Assembly: GCA_023091735.1 (NCBI GenBank)
Contig: JALKBU010000024.1
Span: 62,001 to 126,000 of the forward strand
Origin: Trichomonas tenax
Taxonomy: Eukaryota > Parabasalia > Trichomonadida > Trichomonadidae
Direction: 5' to 3'
Length of the DNA stretch: 64,000 bases
Position numbers and translations under genes: made by a program
Notes under the pieces: generated by a model
Database searches by the model: none
What the model saw: the letters and a program-made list of their open reading frames with translations, nothing else
Told to the model about the DNA's origin: nothing
Part shown: piece after piece, positions 49,536 through 59,793 of the stretch
Position numbering within the stretch: the stretch's first letter is position 1
Layout of the letters: every line of letters begins with the position of its first letter

Positions 49536-51168
49536 TTATTAATTTTAATTTGAGAAACTATGCACTCAAAAATGATTTACCCATGACTTTAGATTCAATT
49601 GAAGCCTACCACATCCTCCGTAATGGTATCACTGGTGGACTCTCTAATATTCAACATAGAGTTAATCTTAAAGGAATCACGCACATTAATAAGTTATCAT
49701 ATGACCCATTAACTAAAACAGTCTAGAATAAAGACACTGATAACATAATGACACACTTTGTAGGTGTTGATTTTAACTCATTATATCCTTCATCATTTTC
49801 ATCAAATAAGCATGAATTTATTAAATACACCAACGGTAGGATGTACATGCCAGGACGTTTAAGTGAGGTTTTAATATGTGATACAGCAACGAAAAAAGCT
49901 AAAGCTTTAGGAATTAATAGAAGAAAAGATACGTTATTTGTTGCAGAAGTTAAGGGACACATTGATGAACAATATTAATGAATACATAAAATTTTTACCA
50001 ATTATTCGAAATATTGAAATAACAACCGATGAAAAAACAATTTGTTCTTTTATGTATAATTACATGAAATCAAACAATTTACCCATTGACCAAAAACAGA
50101 GGAAATTAACCCAATTATCAAGCACACATAACTCATAAATACCCTTCTCATCATATTATTTATGGTATCTTATCGATAGACTTCATTTTATCATTGATGA
50201 TATACAATCAATTTTAACATTTATTAAAAATACATGTTTTAATACATTTGCGAATGAATTTATGAATGAAAGACAGAAAGCAGAGTTAGAAGGTAATAAA
50301 GGAAAAGGTTTATTTTGTAAAATTTCATTAAATGGATCTTATGGTTACGATGCAATGTACACCCAAAATTATGCAAAAACTAAATTCTTGAATGAACAAA
50401 AAGCACACGTTGCTTGCATGTCAAACAAATTCAAAAACATCCGTGAAATTGGTGAGGATACAAATCAAGTTATGATGAAAGATAGATTTTATTGCTGTGA
50501 TACATGTTTACAGGAGGCATTCTTTACTCTTGATAATGCTAAATATTGGTATTTGGTTTTCATTTATGATTTCTTGTATAAGTGCATGGATACGAACAGA
50601 TTCCATTTTATTGAAGGTGACACTGACTCATCATATTGGGCGATTGCTGGTGATCTATCACTACCTAACACTCATGCATTTCAGGCAATCATAAAAAATA
50701 AAACATTTTATAATAGATACATTTACCAATTTGCACCTTTTGATTTCTTCTGTTTTAATGATAAATTCAAACCAAAATTAAATAATAAGGCAGAAGAAAA
50801 AGCACATGAAAAATTATTAGGTGTTGCCATCGAAAAACAGGGTGATAATATGATTGCATTATGTCCTAAATGCTACACATCATTTAACGGAGAAATAGGA
50901 ACCGATTCATTTATACATTCAGCCCTAAAAATGAAGGGTGTATCAATGAAGCAAAACAAACAATTAACATCGGATAAGTAACTTAATGTTGTAAAAAAAT
51001 GATGTCACTTATGACGGTGAAAATATAGGGCTACAATTAAAGAATGGACAAATGATGAGGTTATCAATCAATAAAACAGCATTAACGGGTTCACATACTA
51101 AAGCGGTAGTTCATGAAAACGGTTATTGTATGCCTTTTATCATGGATGCAAAATATGTAAGTATTTAA
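49530..51168 (+). pseudogene. Family-B (protein-primed) DNA polymerase of a Maverick, broken
   Basis: Polymerase motifs are present in order: A, VGVDFNSLYPS (around 49769); B, KISLNGSYGY (from 50319); and C, GDTDS (50616-50630). These hold the two catalytic aspartates of family-B polymerases. The frame is damaged by a TAG at 49724-49726, a frameshift near 49970, a TAA at 50136-50138 and a frameshift near 50985, after which reading continues (KNDVTYDGENIG...) to a TAA at 51166. The N-terminal exonuclease half is absent and replaced by an opposite-strand fragment. It replicated the transposon when intact. It is certainly inactive now. Confidence 0.85.
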
Positions 51169-51199
51169 AATCAATTTGAATATTTTTATTTTTAATTAA

Positions 51200-51574
51200 A
51201 TGAATAATAATATGCCCCAAAGAGACTTAGGCTCTTTGAGCCGTAGACAACCAAGATGTAGTATGAATGCAGCAGAAAATGCATTTAGAATAGGATATAA
51301 TCAACTTAGACAACAAAATAACGCATTACCTGAATTAAGATAAAGCGCCGGTCGTAATGGATTAAATATTTGAAGTAATGGAGTTGATAACAGGTATACT
51401 GCTGAAGTACAATTTAACAGTCCAAATATTTCATTTGTCGGATTATATCGTAACCATCAAGAGATATGGACTCCACCATTTGATCAAGTACTTGAAAACC
51501 CAACTCATGATCAGGCATATCAATATATTGCTAATGGTTTTAATATTTTAACCAACAACAATAACGTACATTAA
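51200..51574 (+). pseudogene. Small Maverick ORF with two in-frame stops
   Basis: From ATG 51200 (MNNNMPQRDLGSLSRRQPRC) to TAA 51572, 125 codons with an internal TAA after ALPELR and a TGA after GRNGLNI. The reading is otherwise coherent (QFNSPNISFVGLYRNH). No family is recognised. Confidence 0.45.
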
Positions 51575-51596
51575 ATCAGTTTTTATTTTTGAATAA

Positions 51597-51890
51597 ATGG
51601 ATTTAAATATTGTCATTGATATTTTAGCACGTACTAATCCACATTTAACATATTATGATTTAAAACCAACACTTCAAAAATATGATCAAAATATTACAGG
51701 TGATGATATGGATGAATTATATCCAAAATATACAAATGAAGAAAAGAGAAGACACGATTATGTAATGAGTAATATTAAAAATAAAATTAATATGAAAATG
51801 TATTCAGAAGATAAAACTAAGCCACAATTAAAGGATTTCAAAGATCCGATATTAACCGATAAAGATATTGATGAATTGTATAAGTTATAG
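51597..51890 (+). CDS. Small Maverick-encoded protein (97 aa), intact frame
   Basis: MDLNIVIDILARTNPHLTYYDLKPT is followed by a charged helical protein rich in K, D and N, matching the composition of other Maverick frames. It is the only frame of the remnant without a lesion. No domain is recognised. Expression is doubtful because the element is dead, although it lies ~100 bp before the surface-glycoprotein gene. Confidence 0.45.
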   Translation: MDLNIVIDILARTNPHLTYYDLKPTLQKYDQNITGDDMDELYPKYTNEEKRRHDYVMSNIKNKINMKMYSEDKTKPQLKDFKDPILTDKDIDELYKL

Positions 51891-51914
51891 TTTTCGAATA
51901 TGTTCAAAAATCAT

Positions 51915-51993
51915 TGTTTTGTCATGTAAAATGACAAATGTCACTATTTCCAAAAGTGTCTGTCAAATACGATACAATAAGGTTCAAATCAAA
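51915..51993 (+). promoter_or_regulatory. Compact promoter region with TGACA/TGTCA pairs
   Basis: Contains TTTTGTCATG, ATGACAAATGTCAC and TGTCAAAT within 60 bp of the glycoprotein start. ATGACAAATGTCA is a near-palindrome. No TCAYWW is seen. Confidence 0.4.
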
Positions 51994-54900
51994 ATGTTTT
52001 CATTTCTTTTTTCTTTTGTTTTATCAGAGAACCATGTTTGCTTATATGCGAACCACAAAGAATTCTGCACGAACAGCACATGGGAGCCAATAGCTTTTCG
52101 TGAAATTGATACAAAATTTCAGCAAATTGAAATTGACAACAGTTCAATGCTCTTCTTGCACCTTGTAGAAAACCACACAGCACAGTATCACATTCCAACT
52201 CATATGTTCAACCTGAAAACATTCATAATCGTTTCAGATGAAATTACTCGTGAAGTTTACATTGATCTTAACGAATTTTTGGTTCCAGAAACAAAATATA
52301 GCTTTAGGAATGTCATTGTCAAGAATATTACACAAAATTTGAATATCTCAAAATGGGAGTTTAATCATACACGTTTTGAAGGACTTCCAGACGAAGCATC
52401 ATTGGAATTTCTCACCCTCGACTCCGATGAGTACTCTCTCATCAGTTTTACAACATTAATTTCCCGTCAAAGATCAAAAGCTTATATTGACATCGGAAAT
52501 CTTCAAAATTTGCCAATATCTCCGTACATACGTCTCGATGGCAGCCTTGAGTCAACTTATAGGTTTTATATTCAACACGACGATCTTTCAGGCAATTTAC
52601 TTGGTGATGATATTTACTTCACACATCCGAATACAACTCGTAAATTGCACTTCATTGTCATGAGAGAATCGAATCCATATGTTATTTACTGCCATCTTCC
52701 AAATTCAACATTTTCAATGAATTGTTACGCAAGAGGTCCTCATTATTACAATATCAGGTTCACTGTTATTCTCAACAACAATTGCACATTAGTATTTCCA
52801 AAATCTCTTTGGCCAGAAACTACAGATGATATCATCAATATCGCAAGACTCGGACCTGCAAACATCAAGTTTTCTCACTACCGCGTTCCAGCAAAGATCT
52901 TTGCACACCGCCATCCACTCACACTTATTGCTGACGAAGATTACTGCGGAACATTCAACACTTTGCAAATTTATGAGGATGAACTCACAGTGAAGTCGTC
53001 TAAACCGGACATTAAAATGCACTTAGTCATTGAGTATGTCTTCTGCACTAAAAGCAACATCACAATTAACAATGTCTCTCCAAATCTTGAATTATTCATC
53101 AGAGACTTAACAACAAGTGAAGGACTCACGCATAGATTCACAGGCGTTGGCTCATACTGCATCCGAAAGTATCCTGATCAAATTTCCAATTTCATCTTCT
53201 CGTCCTTGAGATTAAGAACAGGAACAAGTGTCAACATTCCATTCAGCTTGAACAAATCTGCTTCTATCATTGTTGAGAATAACTTGACAATGAAAAATTC
53301 TGTCTTCGTTCCAGATTATAATGATCAACAGTCAGAGTCACCTGCTATCATTGAGTCATTCATTGGCCATACATATGACTTCATTTGCGCTCCAGAACTT
53401 GATCCGGTTTTATTCCAAGTCACTTTTTCAAGTGAAACAGTCAATAGAGGATTTTCAAGAGGTAATGAAATTTTTGAAAAAATTGTTTACAAAAAGAATA
53501 ACCTTCAATGCATTGGTATGAATATGACCAAGAAGTATTCCGATGTTGGCTATCAGTTCTGTATCAACCCTAACAACAAGAAGCATGCTTGCGATACAGA
53601 ATACATCAGTATTACAAACAAGGAGCAGTTCCAAACATGGCAGAAATATGTCAACTCGGACATTAACCTTCTCGATTTCATGATTGTTGATCCCATCTAT
53701 GATGATGACAATGTTACATTACTTGAGTACAACTTCGACAAATTCACAGAACCAGATTTGTCAATTATCTTCAGAAGCACAAACAATAAAATGAAGTCGA
53801 TCTTATTGGATCCAAAGATTTTGTTCCGCGGCATCCAATACATTTCATTCAATCAAATTGATGTCCACATTAATGAGAAATGGAATAACATCATTAATAC
53901 ATCATTATCACTCACTCATTCAGTTATTAATCACTCTCATGCATATTCTATCATGAATAGAATGCACGATATCATGACTGATTCATTTTCATTCAAGTTT
54001 TTGTATCACTTGTTCCCAAGCTCATTGATATTCAACAATGATTTCTATTCCAAGGCGAGAATATACAGAAACAGAATTGAACTTTCCAACAATGAAGGAA
54101 ATGATGTCAATATCACAACTGTTTCTATGAAGCCCGCGATATCGATGAAGATTGCAGTTGATTTTGAAATAGAAAACAAGGATGAAACAAAAACAAACAA
54201 AGTTCCTTTAGTCATTGATTCATTCGGAGCAAACACTCTTAACATCACAGGAGCGTTTGATTCCAAGTCTCATAACATTAAAGTTGCCAACTTCGATGAC
54301 TCCACAGTTATGGTTACAGATGAACTCGCTCCAATAGAGTCCTACAAGGGTGGATTCATTCTTAATTCGACTCAAGATGTTATCAGATTTGAAGGCCATG
54401 CAAATCTTAACAATAGAGTTGTGTTTAATCCAAAGACACCAAATGGCGTTGTCAAGATTAAAGATGCATCGTTTGGAGCAAACACGGATCTTGATCAATC
54501 CACATATTCTAAGCTAGAGATCCAATATGCACACTTCACCGAGAAAACGACACAGAAGCTCGAGAAGATTCATGTCACAAAGAAATTCGATGTTGACATG
54601 GGATCTTCTGTGAGGATGTCGAACTTTACATTTGCCAATCATACATTGTTCAACTTATCATTTGTTCCAGGAATTCTTCCATATGTCATCATTGACAATG
54701 ATGAGCCGCAAAAGGATACAAAGGCCGATTTAGTTCTCTCATTGAATGGCTATTTCGTTGATTACGAGACAATGAATAATTCCTATAAGTCATTCAACAA
54801 CCGTAGCCTTGAGATTCTCTGTGGTAAGAATCTCATTTGTGAGAACTGGAACACAAGCTTCTATACATGGAGAGAATTCCCAGGGAAACTTCCATTCGAA

Positions 54901-55170
54901 TTGCAATGCAGAGGCTCTTTCATGGGCAGAAACTGCATCCTTCTCCACGCAAAGCCATCGAAGCCATTTACTCCAGATAATGGCAACAGCGACCAGAAGA
55001 AGAAGACAATCACATATGCAATTGTTGGATCTCTTTCAGCACTCATTGTTATCGTTGTTATTGTTGTCATCGTAATTCTTTGCAGAAGGAGAGGAAAGTC
55101 TCAATTCTTAGTTAGCGATTCACGTGCTCTCCTTTCTGCAGATACAGGTGGCAGTGTTAGCATTGTCTAA
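51994..55170 (+). CDS. Type I surface glycoprotein (signal peptide, large ectodomain, one TM)
   Basis: A 1058-aa protein. MFSFLFSFVLSENHVC looks like a short signal peptide. The ~1000-residue ectodomain is rich in N-x-S/T sites and beta-strand-like repeats (FGANTLNITGAF; SFGANTDLDQSTY). One TM helix (about 1005-1030, TITYAIVGSLSALIVIVVIV) is followed by a 28-residue basic-to-Ser-rich tail (RRRGKSQFLVSDSRALLSAD). This is the layout of trichomonad surface adhesin-like families, but it lacks the leucine-rich repeats of the BspA type. The ATG at 51994 begins the signal peptide; frame upstream is leader. TGACA/TGTCA words at 51918-51970 lie in the short promoter squeezed between this gene and the Maverick. 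Ligand and function are unknown. Confidence 0.75.
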   Translation: MFSFLFSFVLSENHVCLYANHKEFCTNSTWEPIAFREIDTKFQQIEIDNSSMLFLHLVENHTAQYHIPTHMFNLKTFIIVSDEITREVYIDLNEFLVPETKYSFRNVIVKNITQNLNISKWEFNHTRFEGLPDEASLEFLTLDSDEYSLISFTTLISRQRSKAYIDIGNLQNLPISPYIRLDGSLESTYRFYIQHDDLSGNLLGDDIYFTHPNTTRKLHFIVMRESNPYVIYCHLPNSTFSMNCYARGPHYYNIRFTVILNNNCTLVFPKSLWPETTDDIINIARLGPANIKFSHYRVPAKIFAHRHPLTLIADEDYCGTFNTLQIYEDELTVKSSKPDIKMHLVIEYVFCTKSNITINNVSPNLELFIRDLTTSEGLTHRFTGVGSYCIRKYPDQISNFIFSSLRLRTGTSVNIPFSLNKSASIIVENNLTMKNSVFVPDYNDQQSESPAIIESFIGHTYDFICAPELDPVLFQVTFSSETVNRGFSRGNEIFEKIVYKKNNLQCIGMNMTKKYSDVGYQFCINPNNKKHACDTEYISITNKEQFQTWQKYVNSDINLLDFMIVDPIYDDDNVTLLEYNFDKFTEPDLSIIFRSTNNKMKSILLDPKILFRGIQYISFNQIDVHINEKWNNIINTSLSLTHSVINHSHAYSIMNRMHDIMTDSFSFKFLYHLFPSSLIFNNDFYSKARIYRNRIELSNNEGNDVNITTVSMKPAISMKIAVDFEIENKDETKTNKVPLVIDSFGANTLNITGAFDSKSHNIKVANFDDSTVMVTDELAPIESYKGGFILNSTQDVIRFEGHANLNNRVVFNPKTPNGVVKIKDASFGANTDLDQSTYSKLEIQYAHFTEKTTQKLEKIHVTKKFDVDMGSSVRMSNFTFANHTLFNLSFVPGILPYVIIDNDEPQKDTKADLVLSLNGYFVDYETMNNSYKSFNNRSLEILCGKNLICENWNTSFYTWREFPGKLPFELQCRGSFMGRNCILLHAKPSKPFTPDNGNSDQKKKTITYAIVGSLSALIVIVVIVVIVILCRRRGKSQFLVSDSRALLSADTGGSVSIV

Positions 55171-55280
55171 GTTATTTTTTAATAACTTGATTTATTCTAT
55201 TAAACTATACAAGTTTTCAACAAATTAATATTTTTATAAAAACAACAACAACAAAAAAAAAAAAAAAAAATCAACAAATA

Positions 55281-58031
55281 TCATTCAACAAACTCAATTG
55301 TTGCGATTTTGCCTTTTGTGGAAAACAAACTAACTGAGTATGCTGTCCATGATACCTTCTGTGCGATTTCATCGCCAATTTCAATTGTTTTGAGCTGAGT
55401 TTCATTTTTATCCGGTAATACAAACTCAAAAAGCATTGCATTCTTCGGATTAACGAGAAGCACTAATTTTCCTTTTGGACTGATGGATATATTTGCTGCG
55501 GGGAAGTTAGTTTCAAAACAAACTCTATCGCAAGTTTCAATGTCAATTTTTGATACTGAACCTTTGCAATTAGTAAAAGCAACAATATTTCCACGAATAG
55601 ATATTATAGGAAGCACTGGAATAATTGTGTTCAGCACATCTTTGTACTTTTTCTCTTTCTTCCGGCAAATGTAAAGAATGAGATGTTCAGCTTGAGATAA
55701 TTCATCTTTCGAAAGAGATTTAAGAAAATCTGTCAACAATTTCACTCCATTTTTCTTTTTGAAGCACATGTCAACGAATTTGTTTCTAACCATTTTCATA
55801 AACGTCAATGATGTCTCCTGATATGTATCATAAACGGAAATCAAAAATTCTGTGCAATTAATCAATGGATCAATATGATCAAAGCAAATAGAGATCTTTG
55901 TTAATGTTTCGAAGTCTGATAAACAAATTTTGTAGAACAATGCTTTGTAGACTTGCGAAAACAGCTTCACAGACTCATTGAATGTTCTAATGAAATGAGC
56001 AACAAGTATTATCAATATACTATGATCATTGTGGTTTTTCCTGATAAATTCTATTTCTTCAAATCCTTTTTTCATTCCTTTTGCTTGGCAAACATCGAAT
56101 AATGAATTAATGATTCTATCTCTAACTTTTCCTTTGTTTGCGCTTGCAAATATCGCAAGATAATACAGTGAAGGAATGCATTCGATCTTCTTTGTGCCAC
56201 ATAATGATAAAACATAGAGCTGTGTTGTAACTAAATCAGTGAAATTAAAAATATCGAAATTTTCTAACATTGGAATTGTTACTTTTCTTTTGTCTCCAGC
56301 TAATATCAGAGATGATTTGTTTGGCTCTATTATCTTTTGATCGTAATTCTTTGTATCGAAAACTTGAGCTACTGTTGAATATCCTGGAAATTCAACGAGT
56401 TGCTTGAATAATCTTGATTTTTGTGATTTGAGCTTCTGATAATTATAAATCTTCGAAATAATTTTGCATTGCCTGTTAAATACCAAGCAATCGTCATTCT
56501 CAAGAACAATGACAAAATTATCTTCAAGGAAAAACGCATCAATGATGTTTAACTTGAATGATTGAGATCCAACAATTGCATTTGTATTAAAATAGCAAAA
56601 AGCTTTTCTTGCAACAAAAACAAAGAATGGCTTATCATCTGGTTGCAATATCCATCTTATTGGTTCAGTGAAAGGCATAAATTTGACATTTTGAGTAATA
56701 TTTGTAATGTGATTCGATTTAGAGAAAGCCAACAAAGCTTCACTTGTTGCGATAATTCTGTATGAATCATGATTTTCGGCGATGACTTTTCCATTGCATG
56801 AAATGTTGTGATCCGTGTCTATCGTGTAGTAATTGTTCATGTGAGTGTGTAGCGATAATATTTTGCCTTGAAAATTCTCTGATATTGTTGATTCAGCAAT
56901 TTTCACATCATTGATATGAATTGCGATTTTGTCGCTATTGTGGATAGATATGATCATATCATCACAACATATACTGTCGCTACTTTCGGAATGATATGTT
57001 GAAATGAGTTCAACACCTTTCGCATTGTTTGATTTTAATTTCATAATATTATTTTCCGGAATTTGAGTAGGAACGAAGTTATTCTTATATCTGCATTCGA
57101 GATTGATTTCTCCATTGCTTTTCATTGTCTCTGTAAGCAAATACGCATTTGGAGAGTTGATTTTGTATTTAAAGATGTTTTTCTCTGTATGTACACAGAA
57201 AATATCATTGTTTAACCAATATATTCTTATTATTTCATCATTTTCTGTCTTTTGATAGAATATTTTCGTTCCATCATGAACATTCCAAGATTTGTTATCA
57301 TATATAATGAAAAATGACATATTTGTGGAAACTATTGTCTTTTTGTTTTGCTCCTGAACACAGTAATATAAATCTACTGTCAACCTTTCCATATTCGGGT
57401 TAAAAATAGCGAAATTTCCATTTGCTTGATAAACAATGATATATGAACTATATGATTGAATATTAACAATCTTTGGGATGAATACTTGAATGGTTAACGA
57501 TGCTTCTGGATCAAAAACATTTTTAACAGTGAGTTTAAAATCTGATTCCATTGCAACGTAAGAATTAGGCATTAAATATGCAGGACACAAGAAATTCGAC
57601 TTAAATAAGAACTGTGCTGAATAATGGGCCAAAACAATTTGATCTATTACAGAAATAATGGAAATTGATCCATCATCAGCGAGAGATGCAATACAGTGTA
57701 TATTCATATAGTCCTGCGTTTCGACGATTGAATTTATCATGTGTTTCGAAATATCGATGATTGAAAATAATTTTATATCGATTTTTGAATTTTTCTCGAA
57801 AATTATAAAAGAAACAATCTCTCCTGTTGTAGTACCGATGAATAGAATGTATCTTACAGTCATTTCTTTATCAAATTGTATGAATTTTTGATTATCAAGT
57901 CGAATTTTCACTAATTTTTTAATTGTGAATATAAAATCCGGTGGAACAAATGACATCTTCTTTGATATTGCAGTACAAAGCGGCAGTTCAAGACTTTCTG
58001 GATTTTGAATATTTCGATTGACTTCATTCAT
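55281..58031 (-). CDS. Propeller-type protein, weakly WDR7/rabconnectin-like
   Basis: A 916-aa protein. The N-terminal ~450 residues are strand-rich with degenerate WD blades (VRYILFIGTTTGEIVSFIIF; IHCIASLADDGSISIISV; IIVYQANGNFAIFNPNMERL). A helical region follows (600-780), then a second strand-rich segment (IISIRGNIVAFTNCKGSVSKIDIET; ISISPKGKLVLLVNP) at the C-terminus. A propeller, helices, propeller order occurs in WDR7-like subunits that help assemble the V-ATPase, and in several coat proteins. The resemblance is only at the level of architecture. The start at 58031 (MNEVNRNIQ) has a TCATTT initiator 7 nt upstream. No membrane segment is present. Confidence 0.6.
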   Translation of the reverse strand: MNEVNRNIQNPESLELPLCTAISKKMSFVPPDFIFTIKKLVKIRLDNQKFIQFDKEMTVRYILFIGTTTGEIVSFIIFEKNSKIDIKLFSIIDISKHMINSIVETQDYMNIHCIASLADDGSISIISVIDQIVLAHYSAQFLFKSNFLCPAYLMPNSYVAMESDFKLTVKNVFDPEASLTIQVFIPKIVNIQSYSSYIIVYQANGNFAIFNPNMERLTVDLYYCVQEQNKKTIVSTNMSFFIIYDNKSWNVHDGTKIFYQKTENDEIIRIYWLNNDIFCVHTEKNIFKYKINSPNAYLLTETMKSNGEINLECRYKNNFVPTQIPENNIMKLKSNNAKGVELISTYHSESSDSICCDDMIISIHNSDKIAIHINDVKIAESTISENFQGKILSLHTHMNNYYTIDTDHNISCNGKVIAENHDSYRIIATSEALLAFSKSNHITNITQNVKFMPFTEPIRWILQPDDKPFFVFVARKAFCYFNTNAIVGSQSFKLNIIDAFFLEDNFVIVLENDDCLVFNRQCKIISKIYNYQKLKSQKSRLFKQLVEFPGYSTVAQVFDTKNYDQKIIEPNKSSLILAGDKRKVTIPMLENFDIFNFTDLVTTQLYVLSLCGTKKIECIPSLYYLAIFASANKGKVRDRIINSLFDVCQAKGMKKGFEEIEFIRKNHNDHSILIILVAHFIRTFNESVKLFSQVYKALFYKICLSDFETLTKISICFDHIDPLINCTEFLISVYDTYQETSLTFMKMVRNKFVDMCFKKKNGVKLLTDFLKSLSKDELSQAEHLILYICRKKEKKYKDVLNTIIPVLPIISIRGNIVAFTNCKGSVSKIDIETCDRVCFETNFPAANISISPKGKLVLLVNPKNAMLFEFVLPDKNETQLKTIEIGDEIAQKVSWTAYSVSLFSTKGKIATIEFVE

Positions 58032-58034
58032 GAA

Positions 58035-58040
58035 AAATGA
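58035..58040 (-). promoter_or_regulatory. Initiator (TCATTT) of the propeller gene
   Basis: TCATTT on the minus strand, A 7 nt before the ATG at 58031. Confidence 0.6.
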
Positions 58041-58144
58041 TTTTATCACATAAACATATTTTTGGGGTGTAATGGGAATTTAAATATTTTGATTATAATT
58101 TGGAAAAATTTAGTTTCTAAGATTAAAGTATTACTTTACTAATT

Positions 58145-58804
58145 TTATTTGGAGGCATCGTAAACGTTTGAAGAATCATAGTTTGAAACGTAAGCGGATG
58201 CGAGTGGAGAAGATCTGTTCTCGATTGTATAACCGACAAACGCACCTAAGCCTGCAGCGATGAACCAGTTGATGATGGAAAGAGCGAATGCTGTTTTCCA
58301 AACATTGCCACTCTTGAGACCGAAAACAAGTCCCTGAGCACAAGCAATAAGAGCGAATATAGAGATGTAAATGCCCGTTTCCTGTGCGTAGTCGAAACCA
58401 GAGGCCTTAAGGGACTCAACCATTAAGAATTTTGTGATAAATGGAAGAAGTAAGCAAATGAAGAAGCAAATAGCTGCAATTTCAACCATGTAAACGCTGA
58501 TCTTGTTGAGAACTGAATCCTCTGTGTGGGATGTTCTTTTAGAGATGAGGTAAAGAAGTCCAGCTGCAAATCCCATAAAAATTGAAACAACGACTGTCCA
58601 TCTAGATTCTGAGCCGTTTGTCTTGCAGGAGCTGTAGATGAACCACGCGAGAACTGCAGAAGCGATAATTATCATTATAATTCCAAAAATGGTCGAAATG
58701 TTGTGGTTGGTGACAGCGAATGCTTGCAGGACGCTGGAAATTGCTGCGACGATGAAGAAAATCGTGGCTTGAATGATGGCCGATTTAACAACTCCGCTTA
58801 CCAT
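58145..58804 (-). CDS. Multipass (about 6 TM) membrane protein of unknown function
   Basis: A 219-aa protein with about six hydrophobic helices (about residues 10-30, 38-57, 66-86, 103-124, 141-161 and 170-190). Loops are short and the C-terminus is polar and Ser/Tyr-rich (ENRSSPLASAYVSNYDSS). There is no signal peptide beyond the first helix and no clear transporter motif. The start at 58804 (MVSGVVKS) follows an A/T-rich leader with TCAATA, a non-perfect initiator; the frame runs upstream only to a TTG. A small four-to-six-TM membrane family is all that can be said. Confidence 0.68.
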   Translation of the reverse strand: MVSGVVKSAIIQATIFFIVAAISSVLQAFAVTNHNISTIFGIIMIIIASAVLAWFIYSSCKTNGSESRWTVVVSIFMGFAAGLLYLISKRTSHTEDSVLNKISVYMVEIAAICFFICLLLPFITKFLMVESLKASGFDYAQETGIYISIFALIACAQGLVFGLKSGNVWKTAFALSIINWFIAAGLGAFVGYTIENRSSPLASAYVSNYDSSNVYDASK

Positions 58805-59793
58805 AAAAAATATTATTGATGTCAAAACCGCATTTATTTTTTTATATCATTTTTGATTCTTTTGGTATGAGAATATAGATTTCGAGTTTTCATTAGAAAT
58901 CGAATCAAAATCGATGATTGGCGATGAAAACCTTCAGAAAGAAGATTCTTCCCTCGGGCAAATCATTCATCTGAAATATACTTCCATATTGAATATTTAG
59001 TGATTTCAGTTGAATGAATATGTTAAGAACTATAAATAGTATGTTATTGTCATGAATACATAATTGTATCTTTATTACTTATCCCAATAAATGAAATTTG
59101 TTAACAGTTTAAGAAAAATGAAACATTTTTTTGCTATTTAAGTTTTGTTTTATAGGGCAATAACATGTCTCATTGGTGCTTGAAATATGAAAATTTGAAA
59201 AGATTTTTGTGCAATATTCGAAGTATATTGTTTGGAATTGAGATTGAACGGAAATGTATGAGTTATTTTATTGGCTTTTCAAATTGCTTAGTGAAGCAAA
59301 TCGCTGAATGCCGAATTCAAAAAATGAAATCCGAGATGAAATGATTAAGGTTGAGTTCTATATTGGCTTTCTATTGTCAAAACATGTTTCATTTTACTAT
59401 GAATAAATTGATATATGGCTACCCTATTGATCTGTTAAGAAAAGAAAGTATTTGAATATGTAAAAGGTACAAAACAGAATCAAAAGTGATGACGTAATTT
59501 TTTGAGCATCAAATTAAATGTCCATGATTTATTTATACTATTAGATTTTCACATGGATGTATAAATGTGTCCGATAGAAAATAATGAATGAAAAGGATTG
59601 GAAATGCCTGAAAAAGAAATAAACAAAGTATTGACACATGTCAAAAAACAATATTTTATTTGTCAAAAATACAATCTAAATAAAAATCGATAATTTTCTA
59701 ATATTTAGCAATAACATTATATGTAGATATCAAATATTTGATCAAAGCATCTAAAATTTTGTTGTTAAAAAAGGGCACAAAATTGTTAAAAAA
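58805..59793. other. Divergent intergenic region with a TTGACA palindrome
   Basis: About 1 kb of AT-rich DNA between divergent genes. It contains TTGACACATGTCAA (59630-59643), a two-arm palindrome, and TTTGTCAAAA near 59660, both within 165 bp of the following gene. Confidence 0.45.

Larger units (their letters stand above)
48277..51890 (+). mobile_element. Decayed, internally deleted Maverick/Polinton
   Basis: A run of low-GC, asparagine/lysine-rich frames unlike the neighbouring genes includes protein-primed family-B DNA polymerase pieces, the hallmark of Maverick/Polinton elements, which are abundant in T. vaginalis. About 3.6 kb remains of the usual 15-20 kb. Integrase, packaging ATPase and protease genes are not present. 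The left limit may be near the G14 tract at 48280-48293, which follows AGAGT; the right limit is near 51890, only ~100 bp before the surface-glycoprotein gene. Neither terminus is proven. Frames are broken by TGA, TAG and TAA codons and frameshifts, so the element is dead. Polymerase lacks its exonuclease half and abuts a fragment on the opposite strand. Confidence 0.72.

Noticed and set aside
58915..58977. Possible box C/D snoRNA (GCGATGA ... CTGA)
   Set aside because: The C box has one mismatch and there is no terminal stem or clear C'/D' pair, so this is likely chance.
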